From the NCBI GenBank assembly GCA_025056255.1, contig JANWVT010000007.1, positions 111,571 through 175,570 of the forward strand: a stretch of 64,000 bases of DNA. The letters run 5' to 3'. The DNA comes from Bernardetiaceae bacterium (GTDB lineage Bacteria; Bacteroidota; Bacteroidia; Cytophagales; Thermoflexibacteraceae). The notes below the pieces were generated by a model. That model did no database searches, was not told where the DNA came from, and saw only the letters and a program-made list of their open reading frames with translations. Below are positions 29,209 to 38,286 of this stretch, in pieces (the first letter of the stretch is position 1; the number at the start of each line of letters is the position of its first letter). The position numbers and the translations under genes were made by a program.

Positions 29209-30000
29209 CTATGTAACTTTTATTTGGCGCACTAACTTAGAAAATAACGAAGGGAAAAACCGTTTCAGGTAAATACCCAACATTTCCTTAGCACCGGCTA
29301 TGTTGATTTCTTCCTTGTCGGCGCGGATAGCTGCTATAATGCGCTCAGCACATACTTCGGCTGGTATTCCTTTTGCTTGTGCTTCGTCCATGGTGCCTTG
29401 TTTTTCACCTGTTCCAAGAAAAGCATTTACAGAAACCTGAGTACGGATATAGCCCGGGCACACCATCAATACTTTGATGTTTTCACGCCAGCACTCAGCG
29501 CGCAGCGAATCAAAAAAGCCGTGTAGGGCATGCTTAGAGGCAGCGTAAGTAGAACGCAGCGGCGTGCCAAATTTGCCAACCGAGCTACTAATCACTACAA
29601 AGCGCCCCGACTTGCGTGCCAGCATGGAAGGAAGCAGTGCTTTGGTGAGGATGAGTGCTCCAAAAAAGTTAGTTTCCATAATTATCCTATCCACTGTTAC
29701 CAGTGTGTCTTTGGCAAGAGCACGTTGGCTCACTCCTCCATTATGCACCATTATGTCTACTTTTCCGAAGTGCGATAGAGCTTGCTGTGCTTTTTGAGGG
29801 AGTGTGTCGCCTTGTGAAAGGTCTAATGGCAAAACTAGTAACCGCTCTTGTGGCAATCTGGTTGCTTGGGCTACGCGCTGCAGCTCTGCCTCGCGGCGAG
29901 CAGAAAGTATCAGTTGCACGTCGGGCTGTTTAGCAAATGCATAAGCAAGCGCCTCTCCAATACCAGAGGAGGCTCCTGTAATCCATATTACCTGACTCAT
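29209..30000 (-). CDS. Short-chain dehydrogenase/reductase (SDR), DHRS7-like
   Basis: A 263-residue classical SDR. TGASSGIG (8-15) binds the cofactor, HNGG (86-89) replaces the usual NNAG, and Ser138-140, Tyr152 and Lys156 (YAASK) form the catalytic set; CPGYIRTQVS follows. The C-terminal stretch KEMLGIYLKRFFPSLFSKLVRQIKV is basic and amphipathic and could associate with membranes, as in DHRS7-type enzymes. Arg35-Arg36 after strand two suggests NADP. Substrate unknown. It stands alone between two gene-free spacers. Confidence 0.85.
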   Translation of the reverse strand: MSQVIWITGASSGIGEALAYAFAKQPDVQLILSARREAELQRVAQATRLPQERLLVLPLDLSQGDTLPQKAQQALSHFGKVDIMVHNGGVSQRALAKDTLVTVDRIIMETNFFGALILTKALLPSMLARKSGRFVVISSSVGKFGTPLRSTYAASKHALHGFFDSLRAECWRENIKVLMVCPGYIRTQVSVNAFLGTGEKQGTMDEAQAKGIPAEVCAERIIAAIRADKEEINIAGAKEMLGIYLKRFFPSLFSKLVRQIKVT

Positions 30001-30328
30001 AGTTTATGTTAGTAGATATGATCCCTTGCATGATATTCAATTTTTGGATGCAAATGAAATAGGCATGCCATCTTTTTACAGTGCGAACCAGTTGGGCAAG
30101 CAAAGGCATATTTTAGGTTTTACAAGGAACGACATGACGGATAAAAACTACTTAGACAGGATAGCAGGACAACAGGATTGTGCTATTTTGTAACTGACAA
30201 CCTTGCCACATCGTAGCGCCTACTTGCAACAGGGTTGCTTGTGGGGAAGGCAAATAACGGTAAGCTTGCTGGCAAAACTTACAAACCCTGAGCAGCTAAT
30301 TTGTTTAAGTGAGATGCTATAACACTTC
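30001..30328. other. Spacer holding interspersed repeat copy 1
   Basis: About 330 bases without a gene, most of it occupied by the repeat at 30110-30292. Confidence 0.5.
30110..30292. repeat. MITE-like interspersed repeat, copy 1
   Basis: This element aligns along its length with 39309-39512. The best-conserved core matches at 42 of 47 positions, all differences being transitions. The core folds: CAACCTTG (30198-30205) pairs with CAGGGTTG (30230-30237), and an inner GTAG (30213-30216) pairs with CTAC (30220-30223). The left end has TTTTAGGTTTTACA; the right end (ACAAACCCTGAG) is a degenerate inverted counterpart. No coding capacity, so any mobility would depend on a transposase elsewhere. 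Confidence 0.6.
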
Positions 30329-33300
30329 TCACCAATTCTCCTCGCGCTGTTTTGTTAGTTCTGCTTTGCGCTGATTGAAGACAGCTACCACTTTGGCATA
30401 GCGCTGTGGCGGAATGAGGTCTTCTAATTTTGAGATAGCTTCATTGGCAAAACTGTCTAAGCCCATTTCGAGGCATTGCAAGGCGTAGAGCTCGTAGATA
30501 GCAGGCGGATAGTCGTGATAATCGTCGCGAGTACGAAGCACGTCTACAAGTAGGTCGTATGCCTTTTGTGGTTGCTTGCGTTTGTTGTAAAGTCCTGCCA
30601 ATTCAAGGTAAAACTCTTGCTTTTGTGGCAGTTGAGCAATAGCTTCTTTCAGTTTAGTTTCTGCTTGGTTCAAATTGTTATTAGCCATAGCATACATGCC
30701 TTCATAAAAAGGCTTGTAGCCTGAAAGTGCAAGGGGGGGTTGGTAATCTTTCAGCACAGCGCCTATTTCTTGGTAACGCTGTTGTGCATATAGGAGCCGT
30801 AAATCAGTATCGCGAAGAGCTTGTGCCAACGATTCGGGGATGCTTATGCCTGTCATAGCATTTCGAATGTTGGCTGCTTTGTCTGTATTTCCTTCCGATA
30901 TGTAATAGCGAATGCGCTCGATAGCTGCTTGTATCTGTGCCACAGGGGATTGCAGAGTTTTAAACAGTTGGTTGAATGTTTCATCGGAGAGTTGGGCATG
31001 GTTGTAGTGGATAAAGCGCATTTTGTCTTCCTCGTCCAGTACAACAAGATTGATTTTGCGCACGCTGTCGGGGTGAATAATACGCAACATGTCGTGGGCA
31101 ATCGCCTGATAATTGGCATTGCTACTTTCAATGAGCGCTTGCCATGCTTGAATAGCCTCAGTGCGGCGGTCGGGTATTTCTGTAAGGCAGATAGCACGAT
31201 TAAGGAAGGCTTCTGCATTACCTCGGCGATAAGATACATCGAACCATTGGACAGCCTCGCTGTATTCCTCTACCTGCAAAGCTAACATGCCCAATACATT
31301 GGCATAGTACGGGTTGGTGGGCGGTGTTTCATGTTGTAGTTTTTGCAAGATGCCATAAGCACGACCAAACTGCCCCATGCGGCGCAGTTTGAGTGCTTTG
31401 GCAAGTTGTAGGTAAGGCACAAAACTTTCGTTGGCAGGCAGCTGAGCATATTTGTCTAACAGGTTAATTATAGTGGTGTCAGTATCGCCAATGCGGTTGA
31501 GTGCGTAGTTGTACAAATAGCACAACTGGTAGGTGTTCAGTACTGAGTCGGGTAGGAATTGCTCGTCTAATGGCTCGGTAGTAGGCTGCCGCAACAAGTT
31601 GAGTAGTGCTAACTCGTTTAGTGCTGTACCAATGCTGCGATGGGGTTGCAGCATTTGTCGCAAGGTGTCGGGCGAGCCGGCAAAGTCGTAGCGGATAGCC
31701 ATTGCATAAAAGTTGCTTTCAGCAATTTCGGGGTGGGCAAGGTTTTCCTTGGCGTTTTTCAAGTAATAAAAAGCAGAATCTACCACGTCGGTTTTGGTGT
31801 AGAGCAGTCCCAAATTGTTCATGAGCCTGCCGTCTTGCGGAAACTTTTTCAGTCCATCTCGTAATTGGAAAAGTCCATCTAAAAAGCGGCTGTTGTTGGT
31901 CATCAGTTCGGCAATGTTGACATAATCTGCCGGATGTGGGTTGCGAAAAGTAGCACGCGAGAAAAAGAATAATGCTGTTGCCTCGTCGCCTTGTTGTCGT
32001 GCTATCCATGCAACCGAGTAGTTGCCCCGATGACTGTAAGGGTCGAGTGCCAATGCAAACTTGTAGTTTTGTTCGCTCATCACAAGGTCGCCTTTGGCGC
32101 GTTCCATATCGCCCTGATAAATGAAGTAACCAGCTTTGGCTTGTTCAAAAATGAAAAAATCTGAATTGGCAGCCATCACACCTGCAACTACTAAGGCTGC
32201 TAAATTCACGAATCCGTAAGCAACGGTACGCCCCAAATACATGGCTTTGTAGACAGGTAGCCCTTGACGCATGGGAGCGGTAAAATTTACCAGAATGTAG
32301 ATGTAGAAAATCAGCCCTACGCCAAACTGTGCATAACGAATCAAGTCTTCCTGAACTTTGAGCAGCGAGGTGTTGTCTGTAGCAAACGCGTAGCCGATAA
32401 AGCCTAGCGAAACAAAACTCATTCCCAGCAAACCTATGTAGCCATAGGGAACCACAGGCACTACCTTGCCTAGTAAAGGTTCTTTGCGCCACCAATTCCA
32501 AAAGCCCAACAACAGATTGATAAAAAACCACACGAAAGGGCTTACCGTCAAAATGGGGTAGCTTACAATACCGACATCTAATAAGTAGTCGTAAATGATA
32601 TTCAACAAGTAAATGCCCCCAATAATAGCAAAATGGCGAATGGGGTTGCCCGAAGCTGAGGCACCTAAATTAGATACGAACACAAACAATGCGCCCAGTA
32701 GTTCATGTCCAGTAATCCAAATGAGTAGGGCTGTTATTACTAACGGAATCGCATAAGCATAGCCTATCCATTGCATCAAGGGTTGAGCGGTTGCTGCCTG
32801 CCAACCAATCATACCGATAAGGACAGCTGCTAGCAAAGCAAAAACAGCTAAGCGCACAGTCAAAGGTGTTTGTTTAGCTACTTCTTGAAAATAGTATGCC
32901 GGCAGAAGAAACATTACCAAGGATATAACCAGTGGGACATTGCTAAATGCCAGCCCAGCAATTGCCATTTGGTCGAAACCAGAAGTAGCCAATTGGAGTG
33001 CTACAAGGGTACAAATAATAGCAAAAGGAATGCGCCCCAAGAAAGTGGCAACAGTAAGCAGCAATACCATCCCTGCAGCAACCAACGCTACGTAGAGGTA
33101 TGCGTAAAGCGGCTCTAATATTACATCGGTAGCGCGGTAGCGTTCGCTAATCAGATAGGAGTCTGCATCAATAGTAAAACTGAAAGCATTTTGACTGAAG
33201 TCTTCTATTACTGTCCGTTTAGGTTGCAGTTCTGGCTCGGTGTACCAGCGGATAGCAGTATTGCTGCCTTGCCACCAAAGATAAACTACTCCTAACCAAG

Positions 33301-33385
33301 TAATTACAAACAACATTACCAAACTTGCGAACACTTTTCTGTGAGCAGTGTTCGACCATTCTTTCCAAAAGAAAAGTTGCTGCAT
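30329..33385 (-). CDS. Large polytopic membrane protein with C-terminal TPR repeats
   Basis: A 1018-residue protein. Residues about 15-410 contain around ten to twelve hydrophobic helices; from about 411 to the end are TPR repeats (AKGDLVMSEQNYKFALALDPYSHRGNYS, LMNNLGLLYTKTDVVDSAFYYLKNAK, EFYLELAGLYNKRKQPQKAYDLL). The layout suggests a membrane anchor presenting a protein-interaction solenoid. ATG at 33385 lies 9 bases after the ABC-F stop; a TTG at 33397 would overlap that stop as TTGA. No enzyme motif is visible, so the function is unknown. It is third in an operon with a TPR/HisKA protein and the ABC-F ATPase. Confidence 0.75.
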   Translation of the reverse strand: MQQLFFWKEWSNTAHRKVFASLVMLFVITWLGVVYLWWQGSNTAIRWYTEPELQPKRTVIEDFSQNAFSFTIDADSYLISERYRATDVILEPLYAYLYVALVAAGMVLLLTVATFLGRIPFAIICTLVALQLATSGFDQMAIAGLAFSNVPLVISLVMFLLPAYYFQEVAKQTPLTVRLAVFALLAAVLIGMIGWQAATAQPLMQWIGYAYAIPLVITALLIWITGHELLGALFVFVSNLGASASGNPIRHFAIIGGIYLLNIIYDYLLDVGIVSYPILTVSPFVWFFINLLLGFWNWWRKEPLLGKVVPVVPYGYIGLLGMSFVSLGFIGYAFATDNTSLLKVQEDLIRYAQFGVGLIFYIYILVNFTAPMRQGLPVYKAMYLGRTVAYGFVNLAALVVAGVMAANSDFFIFEQAKAGYFIYQGDMERAKGDLVMSEQNYKFALALDPYSHRGNYSVAWIARQQGDEATALFFFSRATFRNPHPADYVNIAELMTNNSRFLDGLFQLRDGLKKFPQDGRLMNNLGLLYTKTDVVDSAFYYLKNAKENLAHPEIAESNFYAMAIRYDFAGSPDTLRQMLQPHRSIGTALNELALLNLLRQPTTEPLDEQFLPDSVLNTYQLCYLYNYALNRIGDTDTTIINLLDKYAQLPANESFVPYLQLAKALKLRRMGQFGRAYGILQKLQHETPPTNPYYANVLGMLALQVEEYSEAVQWFDVSYRRGNAEAFLNRAICLTEIPDRRTEAIQAWQALIESSNANYQAIAHDMLRIIHPDSVRKINLVVLDEEDKMRFIHYNHAQLSDETFNQLFKTLQSPVAQIQAAIERIRYYISEGNTDKAANIRNAMTGISIPESLAQALRDTDLRLLYAQQRYQEIGAVLKDYQPPLALSGYKPFYEGMYAMANNNLNQAETKLKEAIAQLPQKQEFYLELAGLYNKRKQPQKAYDLLVDVLRTRDDYHDYPPAIYELYALQCLEMGLDSFANEAISKLEDLIPPQRYAKVVAVFNQRKAELTKQREENW

Positions 33386-33393
33386 AGCATCTG

Positions 33394-35337
33394 TCAAATT
33401 TTAGCTTCCAGAGCGTCTAATTCTGAGGCAAGTTGCTCCCAAATTTCAGTTTCTTTTTCTATTTCAGCCTTGACCGCTTCATACTGGGCGTTTATTTTAG
33501 CCAGTGCCTCTGGGTTAGCGTAAACAAAAGGGAGGGTCATTTCTTCTTCCAATTGTTTTTTCTGCTGTTCGCAGGCACCGATGCGGCGTTCGGTTTCTTC
33601 CAATTGTTTTTGTAGTTTTTTCAGTTGTTTACGGGCTTCTTCGCGTTCGTTTTCGCTCACATTGTTTGCTTTGGTTTTTTGATTGGTTTGGGTGGAAGCT
33701 GTTGACGCTGCTGGCTGAGGAAGGTTGGCAGCTGCTTGTTTTTGTTGTTGGTGTTGCCAATAGACAAATTCTTCGTAAGTACCCGGATATTCTTTGATTT
33801 GGTAGTTTTCAATCCACCAAATTTTGTTGGCAATTTGGGAAACAAAGTATCGGTCGTGTGAAACGACTATAAAAGAGCCTTCATATTGCTGCAAAGCTTG
33901 AATCAAGATATTAACCGACTGCATGTCTAAATGATTGGTAGGCTCATCTAAAAGTAAAAAATTGGAGCGCGAAATGAGGGTGAGTGCCAGTGCCACGCGC
34001 GACTTTTCACCACCGGAGAGCACTTTTATTTTCTTAAACACATCGTCGCCACTGAATAAGAAACATCCCAGAATGCTGCGCAATTCAGCTTCGGTTTTGT
34101 TAGAGCCCGCTTGTTTCAACTCGTCTAAAATGGTGTTTTCTAAGTTCAGTACTTCTAATTGGTGCTGAGCGTACATGGCAATTTTTACGTTGTGTCCTAT
34201 TTGTAGCCTGCCTTGTATAGGTTCTCTGCCTTCAATAATGCGCAACAGTGTAGATTTGCCGCGTCCATTAGCACCAATAAGGGCGATTTTGTCGCCGCGC
34301 TCAATTACTGCTTGTGCATGTTGCAAAATCACGTGGTTGCCGTAGCTTTTGGAAATATTCTCTAATTGGGCAATAATTTTACCGGGCTGTTGGTCAAAAG
34401 TGAATCGGAAATTGACACGCGCCGTTTCATCTACTACTTCTTCTACCAGTTCCATGCGCTCTAAGGCTTTTATGCGCGACTGTACTTGTCGTGCTTTGCT
34501 GGCTTGTGCTTTAAAACGTTCTATAAAGCGCTCTGCCTGCCGAATAGCCTGTTGTTGATTTTCGTAGGCGTTGTTTTGAATTTCGGCACGCAAGGCTTTT
34601 TCTTCCAAATAGAACGAGTAGTTACCCGGGTAGTAGTGTAATTTCTGCTGGGCTACTTCTACAATTGTATTACAAACATTGTCTAAAAATTCGCGGTCGT
34701 GCGATACTACCACAATGGCGCCTTCGTAGGCACGTAGGTAGTTTTCTAACCACTGAATAGAAGGCAGGTCTAAGTGGTTGGTGGGCTCATCAAGCATGAG
34801 CAAGGAAGGCTTCATGAGTAGCATTTTTGCTAGCATCACACGCATTCGCCAGCCGCCTGAAAACTCGCGCAGGGGGCGATGCAAGTCAGAGGTAGCAAAG
34901 CCCAATCCTTCTAAAATTTCTTCGGCTTTGGCTTGTAGGCTGTACCCGTCCAGCATCTGAAATTCTTCCTGCAAAGCACCCAACTTTTCTACTAAGTCTG
35001 CAGAATATTCCTTCTCCATTTGCGCCAAAATCAAATCTATTGCTTGTTGGATTTTGTTTTGGCGTTCAAAAGCTTGCATGGCTACCGACAAGATAGTCTC
35101 ATCGGTTTGGTAGCTCAAAAAATCCTGATTTAGAAAGCCAATGGTGCAGTCGCCGCTTTTTTCAATGTTTCCTTCGTCGGGCGTATATTCGCCCACAATC
35201 AAACGCAGCAGTGTAGATTTGCCCGTTCCATTTGCACCAATGAGTCCAATTCGGTCTTTGGGTTTGATGTGCAGCGAGGCTTGGCGATACAATGCGCGGC
35301 TGCCCAAATAGAAGGAAAGGTTATTGATAGATAGCAT
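33394..35337 (-). CDS. ABC-F family ATPase (ribosome-associated)
   Basis: A 647-residue soluble protein with two ATP-binding domains and no membrane helices. Walker A GANGTGKST (34-42), signature FSGGW (159-163) and Walker B LLMLDEPTNHLD (179-190) are seen in the first domain, and GANGRGKST, LSGGEKSRVAL and LLLDEPTNHLD in the second. A charged linker rich in Ala/Arg/Gln lies between them, and a C-terminal coiled coil (about 560-647) follows a Gln/Ala-rich stretch. ABC-F proteins act on the ribosome in translation control, stress or antibiotic protection; the coiled coil points toward the Uup/YbiT/YheS side. Exact subfamily is uncertain. Confidence 0.92.
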   Translation of the reverse strand: MLSINNLSFYLGSRALYRQASLHIKPKDRIGLIGANGTGKSTLLRLIVGEYTPDEGNIEKSGDCTIGFLNQDFLSYQTDETILSVAMQAFERQNKIQQAIDLILAQMEKEYSADLVEKLGALQEEFQMLDGYSLQAKAEEILEGLGFATSDLHRPLREFSGGWRMRVMLAKMLLMKPSLLMLDEPTNHLDLPSIQWLENYLRAYEGAIVVVSHDREFLDNVCNTIVEVAQQKLHYYPGNYSFYLEEKALRAEIQNNAYENQQQAIRQAERFIERFKAQASKARQVQSRIKALERMELVEEVVDETARVNFRFTFDQQPGKIIAQLENISKSYGNHVILQHAQAVIERGDKIALIGANGRGKSTLLRIIEGREPIQGRLQIGHNVKIAMYAQHQLEVLNLENTILDELKQAGSNKTEAELRSILGCFLFSGDDVFKKIKVLSGGEKSRVALALTLISRSNFLLLDEPTNHLDMQSVNILIQALQQYEGSFIVVSHDRYFVSQIANKIWWIENYQIKEYPGTYEEFVYWQHQQQKQAAANLPQPAASTASTQTNQKTKANNVSENEREEARKQLKKLQKQLEETERRIGACEQQKKQLEEEMTLPFVYANPEALAKINAQYEAVKAEIEKETEIWEQLASELDALEAKI

Positions 35338-35346
35338 GCCGCAAAA

Positions 35347-36843
35347 TTACGCTTTCAAAGGCGGATTTTGACAGGCGGGCTCTTGAACAGGTAAATCTAT
35401 GTTTTTCCACTCTTCTGTGTCGAGGGTTTGTTGTACTTGGCGCACAATGGCATCCATCTTAACTGCCGTAGCTCTTAAATGTTCTGCCAACTCTTGATGG
35501 CTGCTCAACAAGTTCTCTTGCGTAATAATATTTACTAATCCTAACATTGTAGCTACTGGTCCGCGTATTTGGTGCGCATTCATGAACGCGAATCTTTCTA
35601 TTTGTTGTTTTTGGCGCTCTATAACAACGGTTCGCTGTTTTACCAAATCGTCTAAGTGTCGGTTTATGTAAGAAATTTCTTGATTTAGCCTGCTGAGTTG
35701 GGTAGCAGCCCGCCTTTTATACCAGTATAGAATCCCTGTAAAAATCAGCGTTATTAATGTAAAGGCAAATAAACCGAAAAATAGGTTCATTAAAGACTTG
35801 CTCTGTATTGCTTCATGTTTTGCTTGAAGCACTTCGCGCTCTTTGTCTATATTTCGGTATAGCTGCTCTAACTCAAACATCTGCTCTCTGGTTCTGATAC
35901 TTCTCAGTGTATCCATCATTTGCATGTATTCGTGCAAGTACTGATAAGCCTTTGCATATTGGTTTTCTGTGGCGGCAATATCGCTCAACTTGCGAATGAT
36001 GGAAGCGTATGAGTGAGTATGAAGGCTAATGGCAGTCAAATAATGATATTTGGCTTGCTGATAATTTTTTAACAATTGGTAACATGCGCCAAGATTTTTG
36101 TGAGCATTCGCTATGCCTAATACATAGCGCTTTCGAGTATCAATTTGCAAGGCTATTTTTAGGTATTCAATAGCTTTTCGCGGTTGGTTAAGAGAGATAA
36201 GTGCTTTGCCGATGCCTATGCAGTAGTAACTGCTGTCGTTGTTATTGTTTAGCAAGTATTCGTATACTGCTAATGACAAACGGCTGTAATATTTTAGCGA
36301 ATCTTCTATGCGTAGGTTTTCGAAAGCACTTCTGATATTATCTAAAATATCTGCTTTGTCGCGCCATCCGTGCAGCTTTTCTACCATAGCAAGGGCTTTA
36401 TGGTAATGGTGCAACGCTGTTGAATAGCTACCCACTTGAGCATAACTAATACCTATGCAGTTGTAAATTTGGGCTTTGAGTAGGTTTTCTCCTGCTGTAT
36501 GTCTTAAACTTACCAATGCGTAGTGGTAATTTTGAGTAGATGAAATGACTCTCCGATTTAAATAATGGTGAAAACCTATGTAGAGTAATCCCTGTGCTAC
36601 CGATACCGAATCTCCCCTTGCTCTTCCTTGTCGGATGAGTTCTTGATAATAAGAAAGGCTTACAGAGTCTGTTGCTCCTTGCTGGTCTTTGAGTGCAGAG
36701 AGTTCTTTTAGCAGTAAAAACTTTTTGTAAGGTTGCTTTTCTTTTAAGAAGGCTTGTTCTAAGCTGTCTGCACGTTGACCTGTGCTGGCTTTGGTAGCAG
36801 CTATTGTACAACATAATAAAAGGCAGAACAGGCAGCGATACAT
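35347..36843 (-). CDS. TPR membrane protein with HisKA-like domain, no ATPase domain
   Basis: A 498-residue protein: signal peptide (YRCLFCLLLCCTIAATKAS), periplasmic TPR repeats to about 340 (AQIYNCIGISYAQVGSYSTALHHYHKAL, LGIANAHKNLGACYQLLKNYQQAKYHY), a coiled region, a transmembrane helix (about 360-380), a second coiled coil and an H-box-like segment FAFMNAHQIRGPVATMLGLVNII (about 430-450). This is the layout of Bacteroidota TPR sensor kinases, except that the protein ends about 45 residues after the H-box, with no HATPase domain and no downstream remnant. ATG at 36843 starts the signal peptide; the longer frame is rejected. The ABC-F gene starts 9 bases later. Confidence 0.75.
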   Translation of the reverse strand: MYRCLFCLLLCCTIAATKASTGQRADSLEQAFLKEKQPYKKFLLLKELSALKDQQGATDSVSLSYYQELIRQGRARGDSVSVAQGLLYIGFHHYLNRRVISSTQNYHYALVSLRHTAGENLLKAQIYNCIGISYAQVGSYSTALHHYHKALAMVEKLHGWRDKADILDNIRSAFENLRIEDSLKYYSRLSLAVYEYLLNNNNDSSYYCIGIGKALISLNQPRKAIEYLKIALQIDTRKRYVLGIANAHKNLGACYQLLKNYQQAKYHYLTAISLHTHSYASIIRKLSDIAATENQYAKAYQYLHEYMQMMDTLRSIRTREQMFELEQLYRNIDKEREVLQAKHEAIQSKSLMNLFFGLFAFTLITLIFTGILYWYKRRAATQLSRLNQEISYINRHLDDLVKQRTVVIERQKQQIERFAFMNAHQIRGPVATMLGLVNIITQENLLSSHQELAEHLRATAVKMDAIVRQVQQTLDTEEWKNIDLPVQEPACQNPPLKA

Positions 36844-37006
36844 GACAATGTTTAGTTCATACAGTAAAAGGCATGCACACAAGAGATAGATTGATTCATT
36901 AGATAGTTGTATGCTGAGAAAACCGTACCTAAATGTAGCAATATTTTCTGAAATTATTTTTTTGCAAAGCGCCTTTTTTTGGCTTACTTTTATGATTATC
37001 AAAGTC

Positions 37007-37038
37007 TTTGCATACCCTCTTTCAACAAAATAGCTTTG
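37007..37038 (+). promoter_or_regulatory. Bacteroidota promoter for the DUF4136/RidA unit
   Basis: TTTG (37007-37010), a 20-base spacer and TAGCTTTG (37031-37038) match the TTTG-N19-21-TAnnTTTG consensus. It lies 23 bases before the ATG at 37062, implying a short leader. Confidence 0.65.
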
Positions 37039-37061
37039 TTTTACCTTTCACATCTTAACGT

Positions 37062-37676
37062 ATGTGTCGATTGATATTTCAAAATCTATCTTTTTCAGCA
37101 ACGCTGATGGTAATGGTGTTTGTTTTGGCAGGTTGTTCTGCTTCTCAGAAAATTAAGGTAGAATCCGACTACAGTTATTATGGCAAATTCAAAAAGTATA
37201 AGTCTTTCGACTTTGTGAAGGATATGAACCCTAACCGTTTGGAAGAAGACCCACAAAGCCGCATCATAGAAGATGAGATTCGCTTCCGCATGGGCTTAAT
37301 GGGCTACAAACAAACAGACCAAAAGCCAGACTTGCTCATCTCTTATCGCATTTTTTTCGACGATTTGCGTTTTACAGGATTCAACCAACCTGATATAGAA
37401 GAATGGATACGTTATGAAGATGAGAAAGAAAAATACGACCCAGTAAAATACAACTTGCGGCAAGGAACTCTCTTGATTCTATTTTTCGATGGCAAACAAC
37501 AGCGAACTATTTGGCAAGGTTATGCTTCGGGTATTTTTGGCAACGCTCTTTTTGCCAGTGAAAAAATGTTGAAACGTCCTGTGCGTGCCATTTTTGACCG
37601 CTACCGCTTCCTTGCAGAAGGCTTCCCCTATGATGAGCGCGTACGCAATAATATTGAAAGAGAAAGCAATGAATAA
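37062..37676 (+). CDS. DUF4136-type lipoprotein
   Basis: A 204-residue lipoprotein with signal peptide and lipobox VLAGC (lipidated Cys near residue 25). The mature part, with YSYYGKFKKYKSFDFV, a stretch on xxPDLLISY and the C-terminal ILFFDGKQQRTIWQGYASGIF, resembles DUF4136 proteins, which are small envelope lipoproteins of unknown role. A well-formed promoter precedes it. The last 8 bases overlap the start of the RidA gene, so the two are translationally coupled. Confidence 0.75.
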   Translation: MCRLIFQNLSFSATLMVMVFVLAGCSASQKIKVESDYSYYGKFKKYKSFDFVKDMNPNRLEEDPQSRIIEDEIRFRMGLMGYKQTDQKPDLLISYRIFFDDLRFTGFNQPDIEEWIRYEDEKEKYDPVKYNLRQGTLLILFFDGKQQRTIWQGYASGIFGNALFASEKMLKRPVRAIFDRYRFLAEGFPYDERVRNNIERESNE

Positions 37677-38211
37677 AACTCGTGTATTGTTCATTTCTTC
37701 CTTCATGTTATTGGTTCTGTTGGCGATTTTACTGTATCTGATGTTCAATATAGACTACTACCAGCCGGCTAAAACAGTAAAAATCGCATCTGATAGTTTA
37801 TCTTTGGCACATTCAAACCAAAAAACAACCATGCATCAAATTATCAACAGCAAACGCGCTCCAGAGCCCATTGGTCCTTATAACCAAGCCATACTGGCAG
37901 GAAATACACTCTACGTTTCGGGACAAATTGCTATCAATCGTGAGACCGGTGAACTAATAACCGGCGACATCGCCTCTGAAACTCATCAAGTGATGCGCAA
38001 CTTAGAGTTTATTTTGCACGAGGCTGGTATGGGCTTCCGCAACGTAGTGAAATGCACTATTTTCTTGCGAGACATGAATGACTTTGCCACCGTTAACAGC
38101 ACTTACGGGCAGTATTTTTCCTCACATTTTCCTGCCCGCGAAACAGTGCAAGTAGCACGCTTACCCAAAGATGTAAGTGTAGAAATTTCCTGCATTGCCG
38201 TAGCACAATAG
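37669..38211 (+). CDS. Membrane-anchored RidA-family protein
   Basis: A 180-residue protein whose residues 55-180 are a complete RidA (YjgF/YER057c/UK114) domain: RAPEPIGPYNQAI, LYVSGQIAINRETGEL, VMRNLEFILHEAGMGFRNVVKCTIFLRDM and the final RETVQVARLPKDVSVEISCIAV with the conserved Arg. RidA deaminates reactive enamines/imines from PLP enzymes in the cytosol. ATG at 37669 overlaps the previous stop and adds a transmembrane helix (about 6-27), so the domain would be tethered to the envelope. An internal ATG at 37831 would give ordinary 126-residue RidA. The frame is open throughout, so both may be used. Confidence 0.8.
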   Translation: MNKTRVLFISSFMLLVLLAILLYLMFNIDYYQPAKTVKIASDSLSLAHSNQKTTMHQIINSKRAPEPIGPYNQAILAGNTLYVSGQIAINRETGELITGDIASETHQVMRNLEFILHEAGMGFRNVVKCTIFLRDMNDFATVNSTYGQYFSSHFPARETVQVARLPKDVSVEISCIAVAQ

Positions 38212-38238
38212 GCAACAGCAGAATACAGATTTTTACAT

Positions 38239-38271
38239 AACCCGACGGGTGTGGCAAAACCTGTCGGGTTT
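38239..38271 (+). terminator. Hairpin between ridA and the queuosine-precursor transporter
   Basis: AACCCGACGGG (38239-38249) and CCTGTCGGGTT (38260-38270) form an 11-bp stem with one G·U pair. It is 28 bases after the RidA stop and ends 16 bases before the next ATG, so an upstream frame start at 38251 is unlikely. Confidence 0.55.
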
Positions 38272-38286
38272 CTCATAGATTGGTTT

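Noticed and set aside
35347..37002. Longer start for the TPR/HisKA protein at 37002
   Set aside because: It would place 53 residues before a clean signal peptide starting at 36843.
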